Source: Actinocorallia sp039871655 (GTDB lineage: Bacteria > Actinomycetota > Actinomycetes > Streptosporangiales > Streptosporangiaceae). From it: a stretch of 64,000 nt of DNA. The notes under the pieces are model-generated. The model saw only the letters and a list, made by a program, of their open reading frames with translations, was not told the origin of the DNA and made no database searches. How positions within the stretch are numbered: the stretch's first letter is position 1; the number at the start of each line of letters is the position of its first letter. Made by a program: the position numbers and the translations under genes. The DNA lies in NCBI RefSeq assembly GCF_039871655.1, contig NZ_JBDPLZ010000001.1, positions 986,480 to 1,050,479 of the forward strand, given 5' to 3'. Of the stretch, positions 18,949-27,346 are shown piece after piece.

Positions 18949-19761
18949 ATGGCGCCTCAACGCAAGGATGAGCCGGTCTGGCCGCAAAAGATGTTCGTAA
19001 TCGAAATGCGGGCGCAACGTGAAGCAGCCGGACTATCTCGCGGCAAGCTGGCCGAAGCCCTCGGATGCACCCCACAGTGGCTTGCAAAAGTCGAAACATA
19101 CGACAAGTCCCCCTCAGAAGGGCTTGCCGACGATCTCGATACCTACTTCAAGACCGGTGGGACCTTCCACCGACTGTGGGAGCAACTCGTCGACGCGCGG
19201 AAGCGAGGGCTGATTCCCAGTGGGTTCCGTCGACTGATCGACGCCGAGAAGAGCACAACTGGAATCAGTTTCTACGAACCGCTGCTCATCCCCGGCCTCT
19301 TTCAGACAGAGGAATACGCGCGCCTGATGTTCACCGCAGGTCGCCGCCCGGACAAGATCGAAGAGTTGGTCGCCATCCGGATGGAGCGGCAATCCATCTT
19401 CTCGAAAGAGGACCCCCCCTGGGTTTTCCTCCTGATTCGCGAAGCCGTCATCCGAGACCTGCATCCAGAGGTTCGACTTGGACAGTGCAAGCGCCTACTG
19501 GATCTGATGAGTCTTCCGAAGATCTCTATCCAAGTCATTCCGAAGAACGCGCTCGTCTTCAATCCCACCGGATTCCAGGTCCTCAACTTCGACAAGGACA
19601 CGGACGTCGCCTATATGGAAGGCTCCGATGGGAACGGCCGGATGCTCACCGATCCCGAAGTCGTCCGGAGACTTGCCGTAATGTTCAACGTGACTAGGTC
19701 CGATGCGTTGTCCGCAGAGGAATCCGAGAACCTGATCCGTACGATCATGGAGGATGAGTGA
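18949..19761 (+). CDS. XRE regulator with DUF5753 (Scr1 family)
   Basis: 270 residues. An N-terminal helix-turn-helix (about 20-75: EMRAQREAAGLSRGKLAEAL, CTPQWLAKVET) is followed by the DUF5753 ligand-sensing region (about 95-265): FYEPLLIPGLFQTEEYARLM, RMERQSIFSKEDPPWVFLLI and QVIPKNALVFNPTGFQVLNF. These proteins pair with small DUF397 proteins in actinomycetes and resemble toxin-antitoxin or developmental switch modules such as Scr1/Scr2. GGGAG lies 7 nt before the ATG. The stop overlaps the DUF397 start. Confidence 0.93.
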   Translation: MAPQRKDEPVWPQKMFVIEMRAQREAAGLSRGKLAEALGCTPQWLAKVETYDKSPSEGLADDLDTYFKTGGTFHRLWEQLVDARKRGLIPSGFRRLIDAEKSTTGISFYEPLLIPGLFQTEEYARLMFTAGRRPDKIEELVAIRMERQSIFSKEDPPWVFLLIREAVIRDLHPEVRLGQCKRLLDLMSLPKISIQVIPKNALVFNPTGFQVLNFDKDTDVAYMEGSDGNGRMLTDPEVVRRLAVMFNVTRSDALSAEESENLIRTIMEDE

Positions 19762-19964
19762 GCACACCTGACCTGTCATCCGCATGCTGGCGCAAGAGCA
19801 CCTACAGCGACCCCTCCGGAGACAACTGCGTCGAGGTCGCCGGACTCCCCGGGATGATCGCGGTACGGGACTCCAAGAACCCCGACGGCCCCAAGCTCGC
19901 CTTCTCCCGCACCGCCTTCACCGCCTTCACCCGTCGCCTCCGCACCGGCCGTCACGACCGGTGA
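19758..19964 (+). CDS. DUF397 domain protein (Scr2-like partner)
   Basis: 68 residues, GTG start overlapping the TGA of the XRE gene by 4 nt. Signature WRKSTYSDPSGDNCVEVAGL, IAVRDSKNPDGPKL and the final AFTAFTRRLR helix match DUF397, the usual partner of DUF5753 regulators. It is thought to counteract or modulate the regulator. Confidence 0.93.
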   Translation: MSTPDLSSACWRKSTYSDPSGDNCVEVAGLPGMIAVRDSKNPDGPKLAFSRTAFTAFTRRLRTGRHDR

Positions 19965-20091
19965 CGTCCCGCCGTCAAGCGACCTTCGGCTAGCCTGGCC
20001 GGATCCGGCCAGGCCCTTCCCTGTTCCTGGGAAAGTACTCTCCGGTTGTCTTGCAGAACAGAAGAAGCCATCGATCTGGGGGAAGCCCGTC

Positions 20092-20352
20092 GTGAGTCCG
20101 TCGCGAGAACAAGTGCTGGCCCTGACCCTGGTCGGCGGCACGGAGGTGACCGTGATCGTCCCCTCCGAAGAGACCGCGCTCACACAGGAGATCCTCGTCG
20201 ACTGGATGCGTGACGGCACGGTGCAGTCCTTCAGCCAGGTGGGCTCCCCCCACCTCAACGGGAAGGGCTCCCCCCAGAGCAGTCCCTCACCCGGCGTCAT
20301 CAACTTCGCGCATGTGGCTTCCGCCCGCCTCACCCACCGGCCATCGATCTGA
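20092..20352 (+). CDS. Hypothetical 86-residue protein
   Basis: GTG start; translation MSPSREQVLALTLVGGTEVT, VIVPSEETALTQEIL, WMRDGTVQSFSQVG and INFAHVASARLTHR. A small beta-type protein with no recognised family. GGGGGAAG lies upstream of the start. It sits between the DUF397 gene and the phosphatase, both on the same strand. Confidence 0.5.
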   Translation: MSPSREQVLALTLVGGTEVTVIVPSEETALTQEILVDWMRDGTVQSFSQVGSPHLNGKGSPQSSPSPGVINFAHVASARLTHRPSI

Positions 20353-20404
20353 GCCTTTCCAAAACCCTTTGTGCGGCGATCCGGTGCCTTCCTAAGATCG
20401 CCGC

Positions 20405-21409
20405 ATGGGGCGCACCATCATCGTGGGCGACATCCACGGCTGCTTCGACGAACTGCTCGAACTGCTGAAGCGGGTCGACCTCGGCCCGGACGACCTGCTG
20501 GTCGGTGTCGGTGACCTGGTCGACCGCGGCCCGGCGCCCGGCGACGTGGTCGACTTCTTCCGCGAACGTCCGAACTCGGTCGCGCTCATGGGCAACCACG
20601 AACGCAAGCACGTGCGCGGCATCTTCTCCTACGCGCAGGAGATCACACGCCTGCAGCTCGGCGCCCGCTACGCCGAGGCGGTCGACTGGATGCGGACGCT
20701 GCCCTACCACTTCGAGAACGAGCACGTCCGTGTCGTGCACGCCGCGATGGTGCCCGGGGTCCCGCTGACCGAGCAGAAAGAGGAGATCCTCTGCGGCTCG
20801 ACCCGAGGCGAACGGGAACTCGCGGCGCTCTTCCCCGGCGGCCACTGGCACGACCACTACACCGACTCCAAACCGGTCGTGTTCGGCCACCACGTCACCG
20901 GCCGGGAACCGATGATCCGCGACGGCAGGGTCTTCGGCCTCGACACCGGCGCCTGCCACGGCTGGAACCTGACCGCCCTGTGCGTCCCGGAGTTCACCGT
21001 CCACTCGGTCCCCGCGCACGCCGACCACTGGACGACCGCCAAACGCCGGTGGCAACTGCCCGTCCTGAAGACCAGGCCCTGGCAAGACCACACCTGGCAG
21101 GAGCTGGATCAAGCGATCGAACGGTTCTCCGCGAGAGCCGACGCCCCCACCCGCAGCTGGCTGAAAGAACTCGAAGCATGGGCCGCGGACCTGCGATCGT
21201 GCTTCCCTGCCCTGGCCGCCGAGGCGCAGCGCGTCTCCGGCGAACTCACCACGGACGAGCTGCGCCGCCACCCCGCCGCGCAGGTCCTGTTCCAAGCCCG
21301 CGACGGCCGCCTGGACCCCACCGGCCTGGCCGGCCGCTACCCCACTCCCCGCAGAACCATCGCCCTGGCCACCGCGCTGGGCCTGCCCCTACCCGAACCC
21401 CCCGGCTGA
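20405..21409 (+). CDS. Metallophosphoesterase (PPP-type phosphatase)
   Basis: 334 residues with the complete PPP/diadenosine-tetraphosphatase motif set: GDIHG (8-12), GDLVDRGP, GNHE, and GHHVTG with the following His ligands. Residues 1-200 form the di-metal phosphatase core; residues 235-334 are a helical C-terminal extension not needed for catalysis. The substrate may be a phosphoprotein or a dinucleotide; a Ser/Thr kinase is encoded convergently just downstream. A 108-bp piece of its 3' part is copied, nearly identical, at 23375-23482. Confidence 0.9.
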   Translation: MGRTIIVGDIHGCFDELLELLKRVDLGPDDLLVGVGDLVDRGPAPGDVVDFFRERPNSVALMGNHERKHVRGIFSYAQEITRLQLGARYAEAVDWMRTLPYHFENEHVRVVHAAMVPGVPLTEQKEEILCGSTRGERELAALFPGGHWHDHYTDSKPVVFGHHVTGREPMIRDGRVFGLDTGACHGWNLTALCVPEFTVHSVPAHADHWTTAKRRWQLPVLKTRPWQDHTWQELDQAIERFSARADAPTRSWLKELEAWAADLRSCFPALAAEAQRVSGELTTDELRRHPAAQVLFQARDGRLDPTGLAGRYPTPRRTIALATALGLPLPEPPG

Positions 21410-21452
21410 ACCACCGGCCGTCGATCTGACCGACCCGGCCGGTAGATCCGGA

Positions 21453-22871
21453 TTAGATGCCACGGTAGTTCTGCGGCCCGCAGGAGTTCGCGGCCTTATT
21501 CGCGGCCGAAGAAAACCAGGGTTCGAGGGAGCCGTCATTTGTGTGGTCCATGCGGGCGGCCAGCGAGGTGATCACGTAGCGGTGGAATACCTGGTTGTGC
21601 TGCCAGCGAAAACTCTGGTGCCACTCGGTGCCGCCGGCTTGGGGGACATCGACGCCCCCGGTCTGAGCACACCAGATGGTGAGGCGCCATCGAGCATCGC
21701 CATTCAGGTAGTCGTACATGTCCCGAGCCGTCGCCGCGTCAGGGAACGGAAGAACCTGGACCGAGACCAGGACGGGGTTCTCAGGGGTGGCAAGGGGGCC
21801 GGGTTGCTCCAGGTAAACCCCGGTCATCACGTGGGTGCAGCCGTGGCTGGTGAGCTCCGCGACCACATCCCCGGTGCCTGCCTGATCGCAAGGGCGGGCA
21901 CCGCTGGCCACCCGGGCGAATGCGATGCCCATGTCGTTGGTGAACATCTCAGGCAGCAGGGCGTCTTCGGTGAACGGAGTCCGGTCGGTGCTGCTGCTGT
22001 CCCAGGACTCCGGACCGGACGGACCGGTCGGCCGGTCCGATTGCTGTGTGCCGTCCTTGGGCGGGCTGACCAGGGATGCGAGTACGAAGGCGTGGTCGGG
22101 GCGCTGGTCGGGGTCTTTCTGGAGCAACCCATGGATGAGCTCGCCAAGGTGGCGGGGAATGTCGGGTCGCGTGATGCGTGGTGGGGGGAGAGTGAGGTGC
22201 TGGCCCATGAAGGCGGTGACGGTGGGGCCGGGGAAGGGTGGGGTACCCGTGAGGAGGGCGTGCAGGATGATTCCCACCGCATAGAGGTCCGTGCGGTGGT
22301 CGACAGGCTGGCCCAGCCATTGTTCGGGTGCCATGTAAGCGGGTGTCCCGATCTGACGCCCGTCGAGGCTGTAGCTGGCGGATGCCTCGGCGATGTGGGC
22401 GATTCCGAAGTCACAGATTTTGACCTCGTCACCGGCCAAGAGCATGAGGTTGCCCGGTTTGAGGTCCCGGTGCACGATCCCGTGCTCATGGGCGACGCGG
22501 AGAGCCCTCACCACCTGCCCGACCAGCCCCGCCGCCCTGCCGGGCTCCAGCCCCTGCGAATACTCGACGAGTTCACAGCCGAGATCCTTGCCTGCGAGGA
22601 ACTCCATCACGAGGTACCACTGCCCGTCGTACTCCCCGAAGTCCTTGACCGACGTGACCCCAGGGTGGTTCAGGCGGACCGCTATCCGCGCCTCCTGCCG
22701 GAACTTGCTCAGCCACAACGGTTCAGAGTCCGCCACATGCCGGTACAGGAACTTGATGGCCACCCGTCGATCCCGCAACAGATCCTCAGCCGTCCACACC
22801 TCACCGAACCCACCCCGCCCCAGCTTCTCCCCCACCCGGTAACGCCCGGCGATCTCCAGCCCCGCCCGCAC
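21453..22871 (-). CDS. Ser/Thr protein kinase with C-terminal globular domain
   Basis: 472 residues. Hanks-type kinase domain 8-275: glycine loop LGRGGFGEVW, VAIK Lys 40, catalytic loop HRDLKPGN (Asp 136), DFG (Asp 154) and PAYMAPEQW. There is no transmembrane helix, so it is cytosolic, unlike PknB. A Ser/Thr/Pro-rich linker (about 275-305) leads to a 165-residue domain with several Cys and Trp residues (for example GDARWRLTIWCAQTGG) that I cannot assign; it may sense a ligand. The closest phosphatase gene is convergent, 43 bp away. Confidence 0.92.
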   Translation of the reverse strand: MRAGLEIAGRYRVGEKLGRGGFGEVWTAEDLLRDRRVAIKFLYRHVADSEPLWLSKFRQEARIAVRLNHPGVTSVKDFGEYDGQWYLVMEFLAGKDLGCELVEYSQGLEPGRAAGLVGQVVRALRVAHEHGIVHRDLKPGNLMLLAGDEVKICDFGIAHIAEASASYSLDGRQIGTPAYMAPEQWLGQPVDHRTDLYAVGIILHALLTGTPPFPGPTVTAFMGQHLTLPPPRITRPDIPRHLGELIHGLLQKDPDQRPDHAFVLASLVSPPKDGTQQSDRPTGPSGPESWDSSSTDRTPFTEDALLPEMFTNDMGIAFARVASGARPCDQAGTGDVVAELTSHGCTHVMTGVYLEQPGPLATPENPVLVSVQVLPFPDAATARDMYDYLNGDARWRLTIWCAQTGGVDVPQAGGTEWHQSFRWQHNQVFHRYVITSLAARMDHTNDGSLEPWFSSAANKAANSCGPQNYRGI

Positions 22872-22989
22872 TCACGCCTCCCCGCTCCCGGCCCGTCACC
22901 CTTCATCATCCCGGCTCGGCCCTCCTCCACACCAGGAGAAATCACATGGACCGCCCCGTCGAAGTCGGAGGCCCCGCCCAGAAGGAAGC

Positions 22990-23089
22990 CGGCCTTGCGT
23001 CGGCATCAGGACGACGATCGCCCGCCGCAGCCTCACCGGATCCTTCGCAGACCTGGTGATCCGCTGGAGCCGACGTCCCTTCTCCATCG
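22990..23089 (-). pseudogene. IS630-family transposase remnant (N-terminal fragment)
   Basis: Minus-strand translation MEKGRRLQRITRSAKDPVRL, then RRAIVVLMPTQGR, matches the start of Streptomyces-type IS630 transposases (typically RITRxAKDPVxLRRAIVVLM). The reading then loses similarity (GRLPSGRGL), and the DDE domain is absent. A relic only; no terminal repeats recognised. Confidence 0.6.
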
Positions 23090-23218
23090 ACAACGCACAG
23101 AAGAACACCTCGGGTTTGCGTGCCACACCCGCCTCCCAGAGCGGCTCAAGCCCCAGAAGTCCATCTGACGCGGTGACCGGGCGCCGCCGAGCGGCCGAAA
23201 AGTGTCGGGGCTTTAGGC

Positions 23219-23374
23219 GCTGGTGCGGACGGAGGTGGGGCGCCAGGCGTCGGCCAGGTCGGACAGGGGGTGCCGAGGGCTTCGCTGAGCTGGACGATGG
23301 TGCCGAAGGCGGGGGTGGGGAGGCGGCCGGTCTCGATCTTGCGGAGGGTTTCGGGGGAGATGCCCGCCGCGAGG
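23219..23374 (-). pseudogene. Truncated, frameshifted copy of the XRE regulator at 26995
   Basis: Nearly identical to 26998-27153, the 3' half of an XRE regulator gene; translation includes AAGISPETLRKIETGRLPTP. One G is missing in the run near 23266-23271, which shifts the frame downstream, and the 5' half is replaced by a phosphatase fragment at 23375. Clearly a non-functional duplicate. Confidence 0.85.
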
Positions 23375-23518
23375 GCGATCGAACGGTTCTCCGCGAGAGC
23401 CGGCGCCCCCACCCGCAGCTGGCTGAAAGAACTCGAAGCATGGGCCGCGGACCTGCGATCGTGCTTCCCTGCCCTGGCCGCCGCGCTGGGCCTGCCCCTG
23501 CCCGAGCTCCCCGACTGA
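23375..23518 (+). pseudogene. Copy of the 3' end of the metallophosphoesterase gene, with in-frame deletion
   Basis: 23375-23482 matches 21113-21220 with one mismatch, and 23483-23518 continues with a copy of 21374-21409 (36 bp, four mismatches) including the stop. The intervening 153 bp (51 codons) are missing. It is joined head-on to an XRE fragment of opposite polarity, producing a chimeric scar. Confidence 0.88.
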
Positions 23519-23659
23519 CGGGCGCTCCCGTCGTGGCCGCCGCCCGATCCCTCACGGCGCTGAACAGAAGGAACACGATCCTGTGTGGGCTCTGGGCTCG
23601 GTCCGATGCTCGTCATGCCTCGATAACGCGCCTGAGCCGTCGGACGGCCCGTCCGTTCG

Positions 23660-24169
23660 TCAGTCGCCGACGTCTGCTGCCGGTTTGGGCCTGCGCCAGT
23701 CCGGGTTGAGCCTCACACCGAGGTTCTCGAGCTCGACCTTGTTCCCGGTGTCGCTGCGCAGCTCGACATGGACCGGGGAGCCGGTGTCGTGCTCGACGTA
23801 CAGAAGCGGCGAATGTTCGCCCTGGAGGTATTTGTCGCCCCATTGCATCAGGGCGAGGATGACCGGCAGCAGGTCGCGGCCCATGTCGGTGAGCACGTAT
23901 TCGTCGCGGGTGCGGCCGCCCTCGTCGCGGTAGGGGCGTTTGGCGAGCAGACCGGCCTCGGTGAGGTGGCGCAGCTGCCTGGCCGCGATGCGCTCGGTGA
24001 TCCCGATGCGCTGTGCGAAGCCGGTGAAGCGGGTGGTGCCGTAGTAGGCCTCGCGCAGGATCAGCAGCGTCGACCTGGTCCCGACGATCTCCAGGGCCTT
24101 GACCAGTGAACAGTGGTCGGTCTTCCACGAGCCGAGGTCCGCGAGCAGACCTTCCATCACAGCAGGCAT
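23660..24169 (-). CDS. HxlR-family transcriptional regulator
   Basis: 169 residues. Winged-helix HxlR domain (about 15-105): CSLVKALEIVGTRSTLLILR, GTTRFTGFAQRIGITERIAA, LRHLTEAGLLAKRPY and the YVLTDMGRDLLPVILALMQW helix. The C-terminal 50 residues are a short extra domain (HSPLLYVEHDTGSPVHVELR) seen in longer HxlR proteins. It is divergent from the MFS exporter with a palindromic operator between them, so it probably represses that operon. Start choice is uncertain among three close ATGs (24178, 24169, 24157). Confidence 0.9.
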   Translation of the reverse strand: MPAVMEGLLADLGSWKTDHCSLVKALEIVGTRSTLLILREAYYGTTRFTGFAQRIGITERIAARQLRHLTEAGLLAKRPYRDEGGRTRDEYVLTDMGRDLLPVILALMQWGDKYLQGEHSPLLYVEHDTGSPVHVELRSDTGNKVELENLGVRLNPDWRRPKPAADVGD

Positions 24170-24202
24170 GGACCCCATACTACCCGCCCATGACTTCACT
24201 GA

Positions 24203-24228
24203 TGTATAGTCAGCGACCTGGCTATACA
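24203..24228. promoter_or_regulatory. Operator between hxlR-type and MFS genes
   Basis: TGTATAG (24203-24209) and CTATACA (24222-24228), a perfect 7-bp inverted repeat with a 12-nt spacer, centred between the two divergent starts. The spacing fits a dimeric winged-helix repressor, and the AT content contrasts with its surroundings. Binding by the adjacent HxlR protein is inferred. Confidence 0.7.
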
Positions 24229-24261
24229 AAAGTGTAGTTAGATCGGATGTGGGGAGCTCCC

Positions 24262-25665
24262 ATGCCTTCAAAAGCGCTGACGGCCACCGGGCGGCCGCAA
24301 GGCGACCGCTCGACCGCCGTCGTGTTCGTGCTCTGCGCGGCCGCGTTCATGGCCATGCTCGACGTCTTCGTGGTCAACGTCGCCTTCACCGACATCGGCA
24401 GGAGCTTCCCCGGAGCTTCCCTGCCGGACCTCAGCTGGATCCTCAACGCCTACACGATCGTCTACGCGGCGCTGCTGATCCCGGCTGGACGCCTCGCCGA
24501 CCGGCACGGCAGGAAGACCGGGTTCCTCGCCGGGCTCGTCGTCTTCACCCTCGCCAGCGCCGCCTGCGCGGCCGCGCCGACGCTGTGGTGGCTGGTGGCG
24601 TTCCGCGTGCTGCAGGCCGCCGGCGCCGCCGTGCTCACTCCCACCAGCCTCGGGCTGCTGCTCACCGCCCTGCCCCCCGAACGGCGCGCGGGCGCGGTGA
24701 AGGTGTGGGCGACCACCAGCTCCCTCGCCGGCGCGCTCGGCCCGGTGGCCGGCGGGGCGCTGGTGCAGCTGTCCTGGCAGTGGGTGTTCCTGATCAACCT
24801 GCCGGTCGGGATCCTGGCCTTCGCCGCGGCGCTGCGCCTCCTCCCCGAATCACGCGACGACTCGATCGCCGGGACGCCCGACCTTCTCGGCGGGGCGGTG
24901 ATCGCCGTCGCGCTCGGCGCGGCGGCGCTCGGCCTGGTGAAAGGCGAATCATGGGGTTGGGCCGACGCGCTGACGGTGAGCTCCTTCGCCACCGCGATCC
25001 TCGGCCTGGCGTTCCTCGCCGTACGGATGGCGCGGCATCCGGCCCCGGTCATCGACCCCGCCCTGTTCCGGGTGCCGGCCTTCGCCTGGGCCAACGCCAC
25101 GGCGCTGCTGTTCTGCACGGCGTTCGGCGCGCTCTTCCCCAGCGTCGTGTTGTGGCTGCAGAACGCCGCGGGGTTCAGCGCGATCGACACCGGCCTCGCG
25201 ATCATGCCGGGACCGCTGATGGTGCCGATCTTCGCGGTCGTCGGCCAGCGGCTGGTCCGGCGCGTCCCGGCGGGCGTCCTGGTCGCGCTGGGGAATCTGC
25301 TGTTCTGCGTCGGCGCGGCGATGCTGGCCGTCAGCGCCTCCGTCGACGTGCACTACGCGACGCAGGTCCTGCCCGGGTGGATCGTCACCGGCGTCGGAAT
25401 CGGCCTGGCTCTGCCCACCCTGCTCGCCGCCGCCACCACCGGCCTGCCTCCCGCCCAGGCCGCTACCGGCAGCGCCGTGGTCAACACCAGCCGCCAGCTC
25501 GGCTACGTCCTCGGCGTCGCCATCCTCGTCGCCGTCCTCGGCACGCTCGAGGGCTCCTCCAGCCGGGCGCTGACGGCCTTCCAGCACGGCTGGTGGTTCA
25601 TCGCCCTCGCCGCGGTCCTCAGCGCCGTCACCGCCCTCGGTATCACACCCCGCACCCGCGCATGA
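24262..25665 (+). CDS. MFS multidrug exporter, DHA2 (14-TM) type
   Basis: 467 residues. MLDVFVVNVAFTDIGRSF marks TM1 with the DHA2 motif D1, RLADRHGRKTGFL is motif A between TM2 and TM3, and AGALGPVAGGALVQ is antiporter motif C in TM5; fourteen TM helices are expected. It should export toxic organic compounds. GGGGAG lies 6 nt before the ATG. The stop overlaps the GNAT start (ATGA), so the exporter, acetyltransferase and SCO6745-like genes form one operon behind the HxlR operator. Confidence 0.92.
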   Translation: MPSKALTATGRPQGDRSTAVVFVLCAAAFMAMLDVFVVNVAFTDIGRSFPGASLPDLSWILNAYTIVYAALLIPAGRLADRHGRKTGFLAGLVVFTLASAACAAAPTLWWLVAFRVLQAAGAAVLTPTSLGLLLTALPPERRAGAVKVWATTSSLAGALGPVAGGALVQLSWQWVFLINLPVGILAFAAALRLLPESRDDSIAGTPDLLGGAVIAVALGAAALGLVKGESWGWADALTVSSFATAILGLAFLAVRMARHPAPVIDPALFRVPAFAWANATALLFCTAFGALFPSVVLWLQNAAGFSAIDTGLAIMPGPLMVPIFAVVGQRLVRRVPAGVLVALGNLLFCVGAAMLAVSASVDVHYATQVLPGWIVTGVGIGLALPTLLAAATTGLPPAQAATGSAVVNTSRQLGYVLGVAILVAVLGTLEGSSSRALTAFQHGWWFIALAAVLSAVTALGITPRTRA

Positions 25666-26246
25666 GCGGCTCAGGCCTCGTCACGATCAGGACGTATCGA
25701 CAGGACGACATCGGCCTCGTCCACGCGTTGTCGGACCTCCTTTCGGCCCAGAGCCTCTACCACCGGTTCTTCGTCGGCACACCACGCATCCCCACGGGCT
25801 ATCTCCGCTCGTTGAAGACCGTCGACCACCGGGACCGGGAAGTCCTGATCGCACTACAAGAAGACACCCATGCCGTCGCGATCGCCGAGTACACACGCGA
25901 TACGGCCGCCCCCCGGACGGCGGACCTGGCCATGCTGGTCGCCGACGCATGGCAGCGCCGCGGCCTCGCCCGCCTCCTGCTCGACTCCCTCAGTGAGATC
26001 GCGCTGTCATGCGGCATCACTCATTTCAAAGCCGACGTCCTCGCCGACAACAAGGCCGTACAGACCGCGATCCACCGCCACCGCCCGGGATCCCTCTCTG
26101 TCGAGGGCTCTGACGGCCTCAGGCACTTCCTCCTCCGAACCGACCCCGCTCCGCACATCGATGAAAAGGAGACAGAGCATGTCGAAGGCAGAAATGGTCA
26201 AGGACCGCATCCAGCAGATCGGCGGCGCATTCATGTTCTCGCGTGA
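25662..26246 (+). CDS. GNAT N-acetyltransferase
   Basis: 194 residues: MSGSGLVTIRTYRQDDIGLV at the first strand, and the acetyl-CoA loop ADAWQRRGLARLLLDSLSEI (motif A, with QRRGLA as the pyrophosphate-binding turn), then THFKADVLADNKAVQTAIHR. It starts within the stop of the exporter and runs 68 bp into the next gene. The C-terminal 40 residues (after LLRTDPAPH) read through the ribosome-binding region of the following gene, so the original stop may have been lost. Acetylation of the exporter's drug is a plausible role. Confidence 0.85.
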   Translation: MSGSGLVTIRTYRQDDIGLVHALSDLLSAQSLYHRFFVGTPRIPTGYLRSLKTVDHRDREVLIALQEDTHAVAIAEYTRDTAAPRTADLAMLVADAWQRRGLARLLLDSLSEIALSCGITHFKADVLADNKAVQTAIHRHRPGSLSVEGSDGLRHFLLRTDPAPHIDEKETEHVEGRNGQGPHPADRRRIHVLA

Positions 26247-26931
26247 GGCCAAGGAGTACGCCGCGTCGATCGGTACCGGTGAGTTCTACGGCCCGTACAC
26301 ACGCGGCCGCGGCGGAGTCCTCGGCGACGTCGACGCCGACGTGGTCACCGCCGCGTTCGGCTTCTTCCCTCCGCACACCATCCGGAAGGCCTGGGAATCG
26401 CTCTCCACACCACCTGCCGAAGCGGCCGCCGCCTACGCCCGGGTCTGTCAGGACTTCGGCCGGCGGAAACTCGCCGCCTTCGAAGAGGCCGGCCGCTTGG
26501 CCCGGCTGCTCGAGAAGGCAGCCGACCACGGCGACGTCCGCGGCCTGCCCCTGTTCGCCGGATGGCGCGCCATGCCTCTGCCCGAGGATGGACCCGGCCA
26601 GGTCCTGCACCTGTGCCATGTGCTCCGCGAGTACCGCGCCGGCCTGCACTTCATGGCCGTCAAGGCCAGCGGCCTGACACCGCTGCAAGCAGTCCTGGTC
26701 GCAGGCTCACCCGCCCAGGACGGCCCCGGTCAGGCGCGCTTCTACGGCTACCCCGAACCGTACGAGCAGATCACGGACGAGATCAAGGAGAGATGGCGGC
26801 AAGCCGAATCCATCACCGGCGAACTGGTCAAGCCCGCATTCGCCGCACTCTCTGAGCAAGAAGGCGACGAACTCGTTGAGCTCTTGGCCGCGGCCCACGC
26901 CACGGTCTTCTCCAGGCAGGCCTCGACGTGA
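26179..26931 (+). CDS. SCO6745-family protein
   Basis: 250 residues resembling the actinobacterial SCO6745 family: SREAKEYAASIGTGEFYGPY, GVLGDVDADVVTAAFGFFPP, IRKAWE, LPLFAGWRAMPLPEDGPG, RAGLHFMAVKASGLTPLQAV, and a C-terminal helix. Mostly helical; function unknown, though parts are predicted to resemble winged-helix folds. AAAAGGAGA precedes the ATG at optimal spacing, supporting this start despite overlap with the GNAT gene. Last gene of the HxlR-controlled operon. Confidence 0.8.
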   Translation: MSKAEMVKDRIQQIGGAFMFSREAKEYAASIGTGEFYGPYTRGRGGVLGDVDADVVTAAFGFFPPHTIRKAWESLSTPPAEAAAAYARVCQDFGRRKLAAFEEAGRLARLLEKAADHGDVRGLPLFAGWRAMPLPEDGPGQVLHLCHVLREYRAGLHFMAVKASGLTPLQAVLVAGSPAQDGPGQARFYGYPEPYEQITDEIKERWRQAESITGELVKPAFAALSEQEGDELVELLAAAHATVFSRQAST

Positions 26932-26994
26932 GTGCATGACCACCGAACAGGCCGCGCCCGGCACCGACGAGCGGCTGGAAAGGGGGTCGGGGTT

Positions 26995-27258
26995 CTAAGC
27001 GCTGGTGCGGACGGGGATGGGGCGCCAGGCGTCGGCCAGGTCGGACAGGGGGGTGTCGAGGGCTTCGCTGAGCTGGACGATGGTGCCGAAGGCGGGGGTG
27101 GGGAGGCGGCCGGTCTCGATCTTGCGGAGGGTTTCGGGGGAGATGCCCGCCGCCAGGGCGACCGCGGCGAGGGGGCGGGTTCCCCGGGCGGCGCGGAGGG
27201 CGGCGCCGAGGCGGCGGCCTGCCTCGATCTGTTCGGGGGCGAGCGGGAGCCGGACCAT
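26995..27258 (-). CDS. Small XRE regulator, divergent from map
   Basis: 87 residues, essentially one helix-turn-helix domain: RLGAALRAARGTRPLAAVAL, AAGISPETLRKIETGRLPTP (recognition helix), FGTIVQLSEALDTPLSDLAD. Such XRE genes next to a methionine aminopeptidase recur in Streptomyces-type genomes. It probably binds the shared promoter. The start is ATG 27258 (MVRLPLAPEQ); an upstream start at 27294 would run into the operator. A broken copy lies at 23219-23374. Confidence 0.87.
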   Translation of the reverse strand: MVRLPLAPEQIEAGRRLGAALRAARGTRPLAAVALAAGISPETLRKIETGRLPTPAFGTIVQLSEALDTPLSDLADAWRPIPVRTSA

Positions 27259-27301
27259 GCGGTCAACGGTAGGCGGCGGACTCTTCGGAGGCAACTATGG
27301 T

Positions 27302-27315
27302 GGTATAAAAATACC
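27302..27315. promoter_or_regulatory. Palindrome GGTAT-AAAA-ATACC in the XRE/map promoter
   Basis: Perfect 5-bp arms around an AAAA core, an AT-rich island in the 88-bp divergent region. A candidate operator for the XRE protein; it may overlap the -10 element of map. Confidence 0.55.
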
Positions 27316-27346
27316 GCTCCGTTGTCCAGGGAAGCGAGGATCACCA

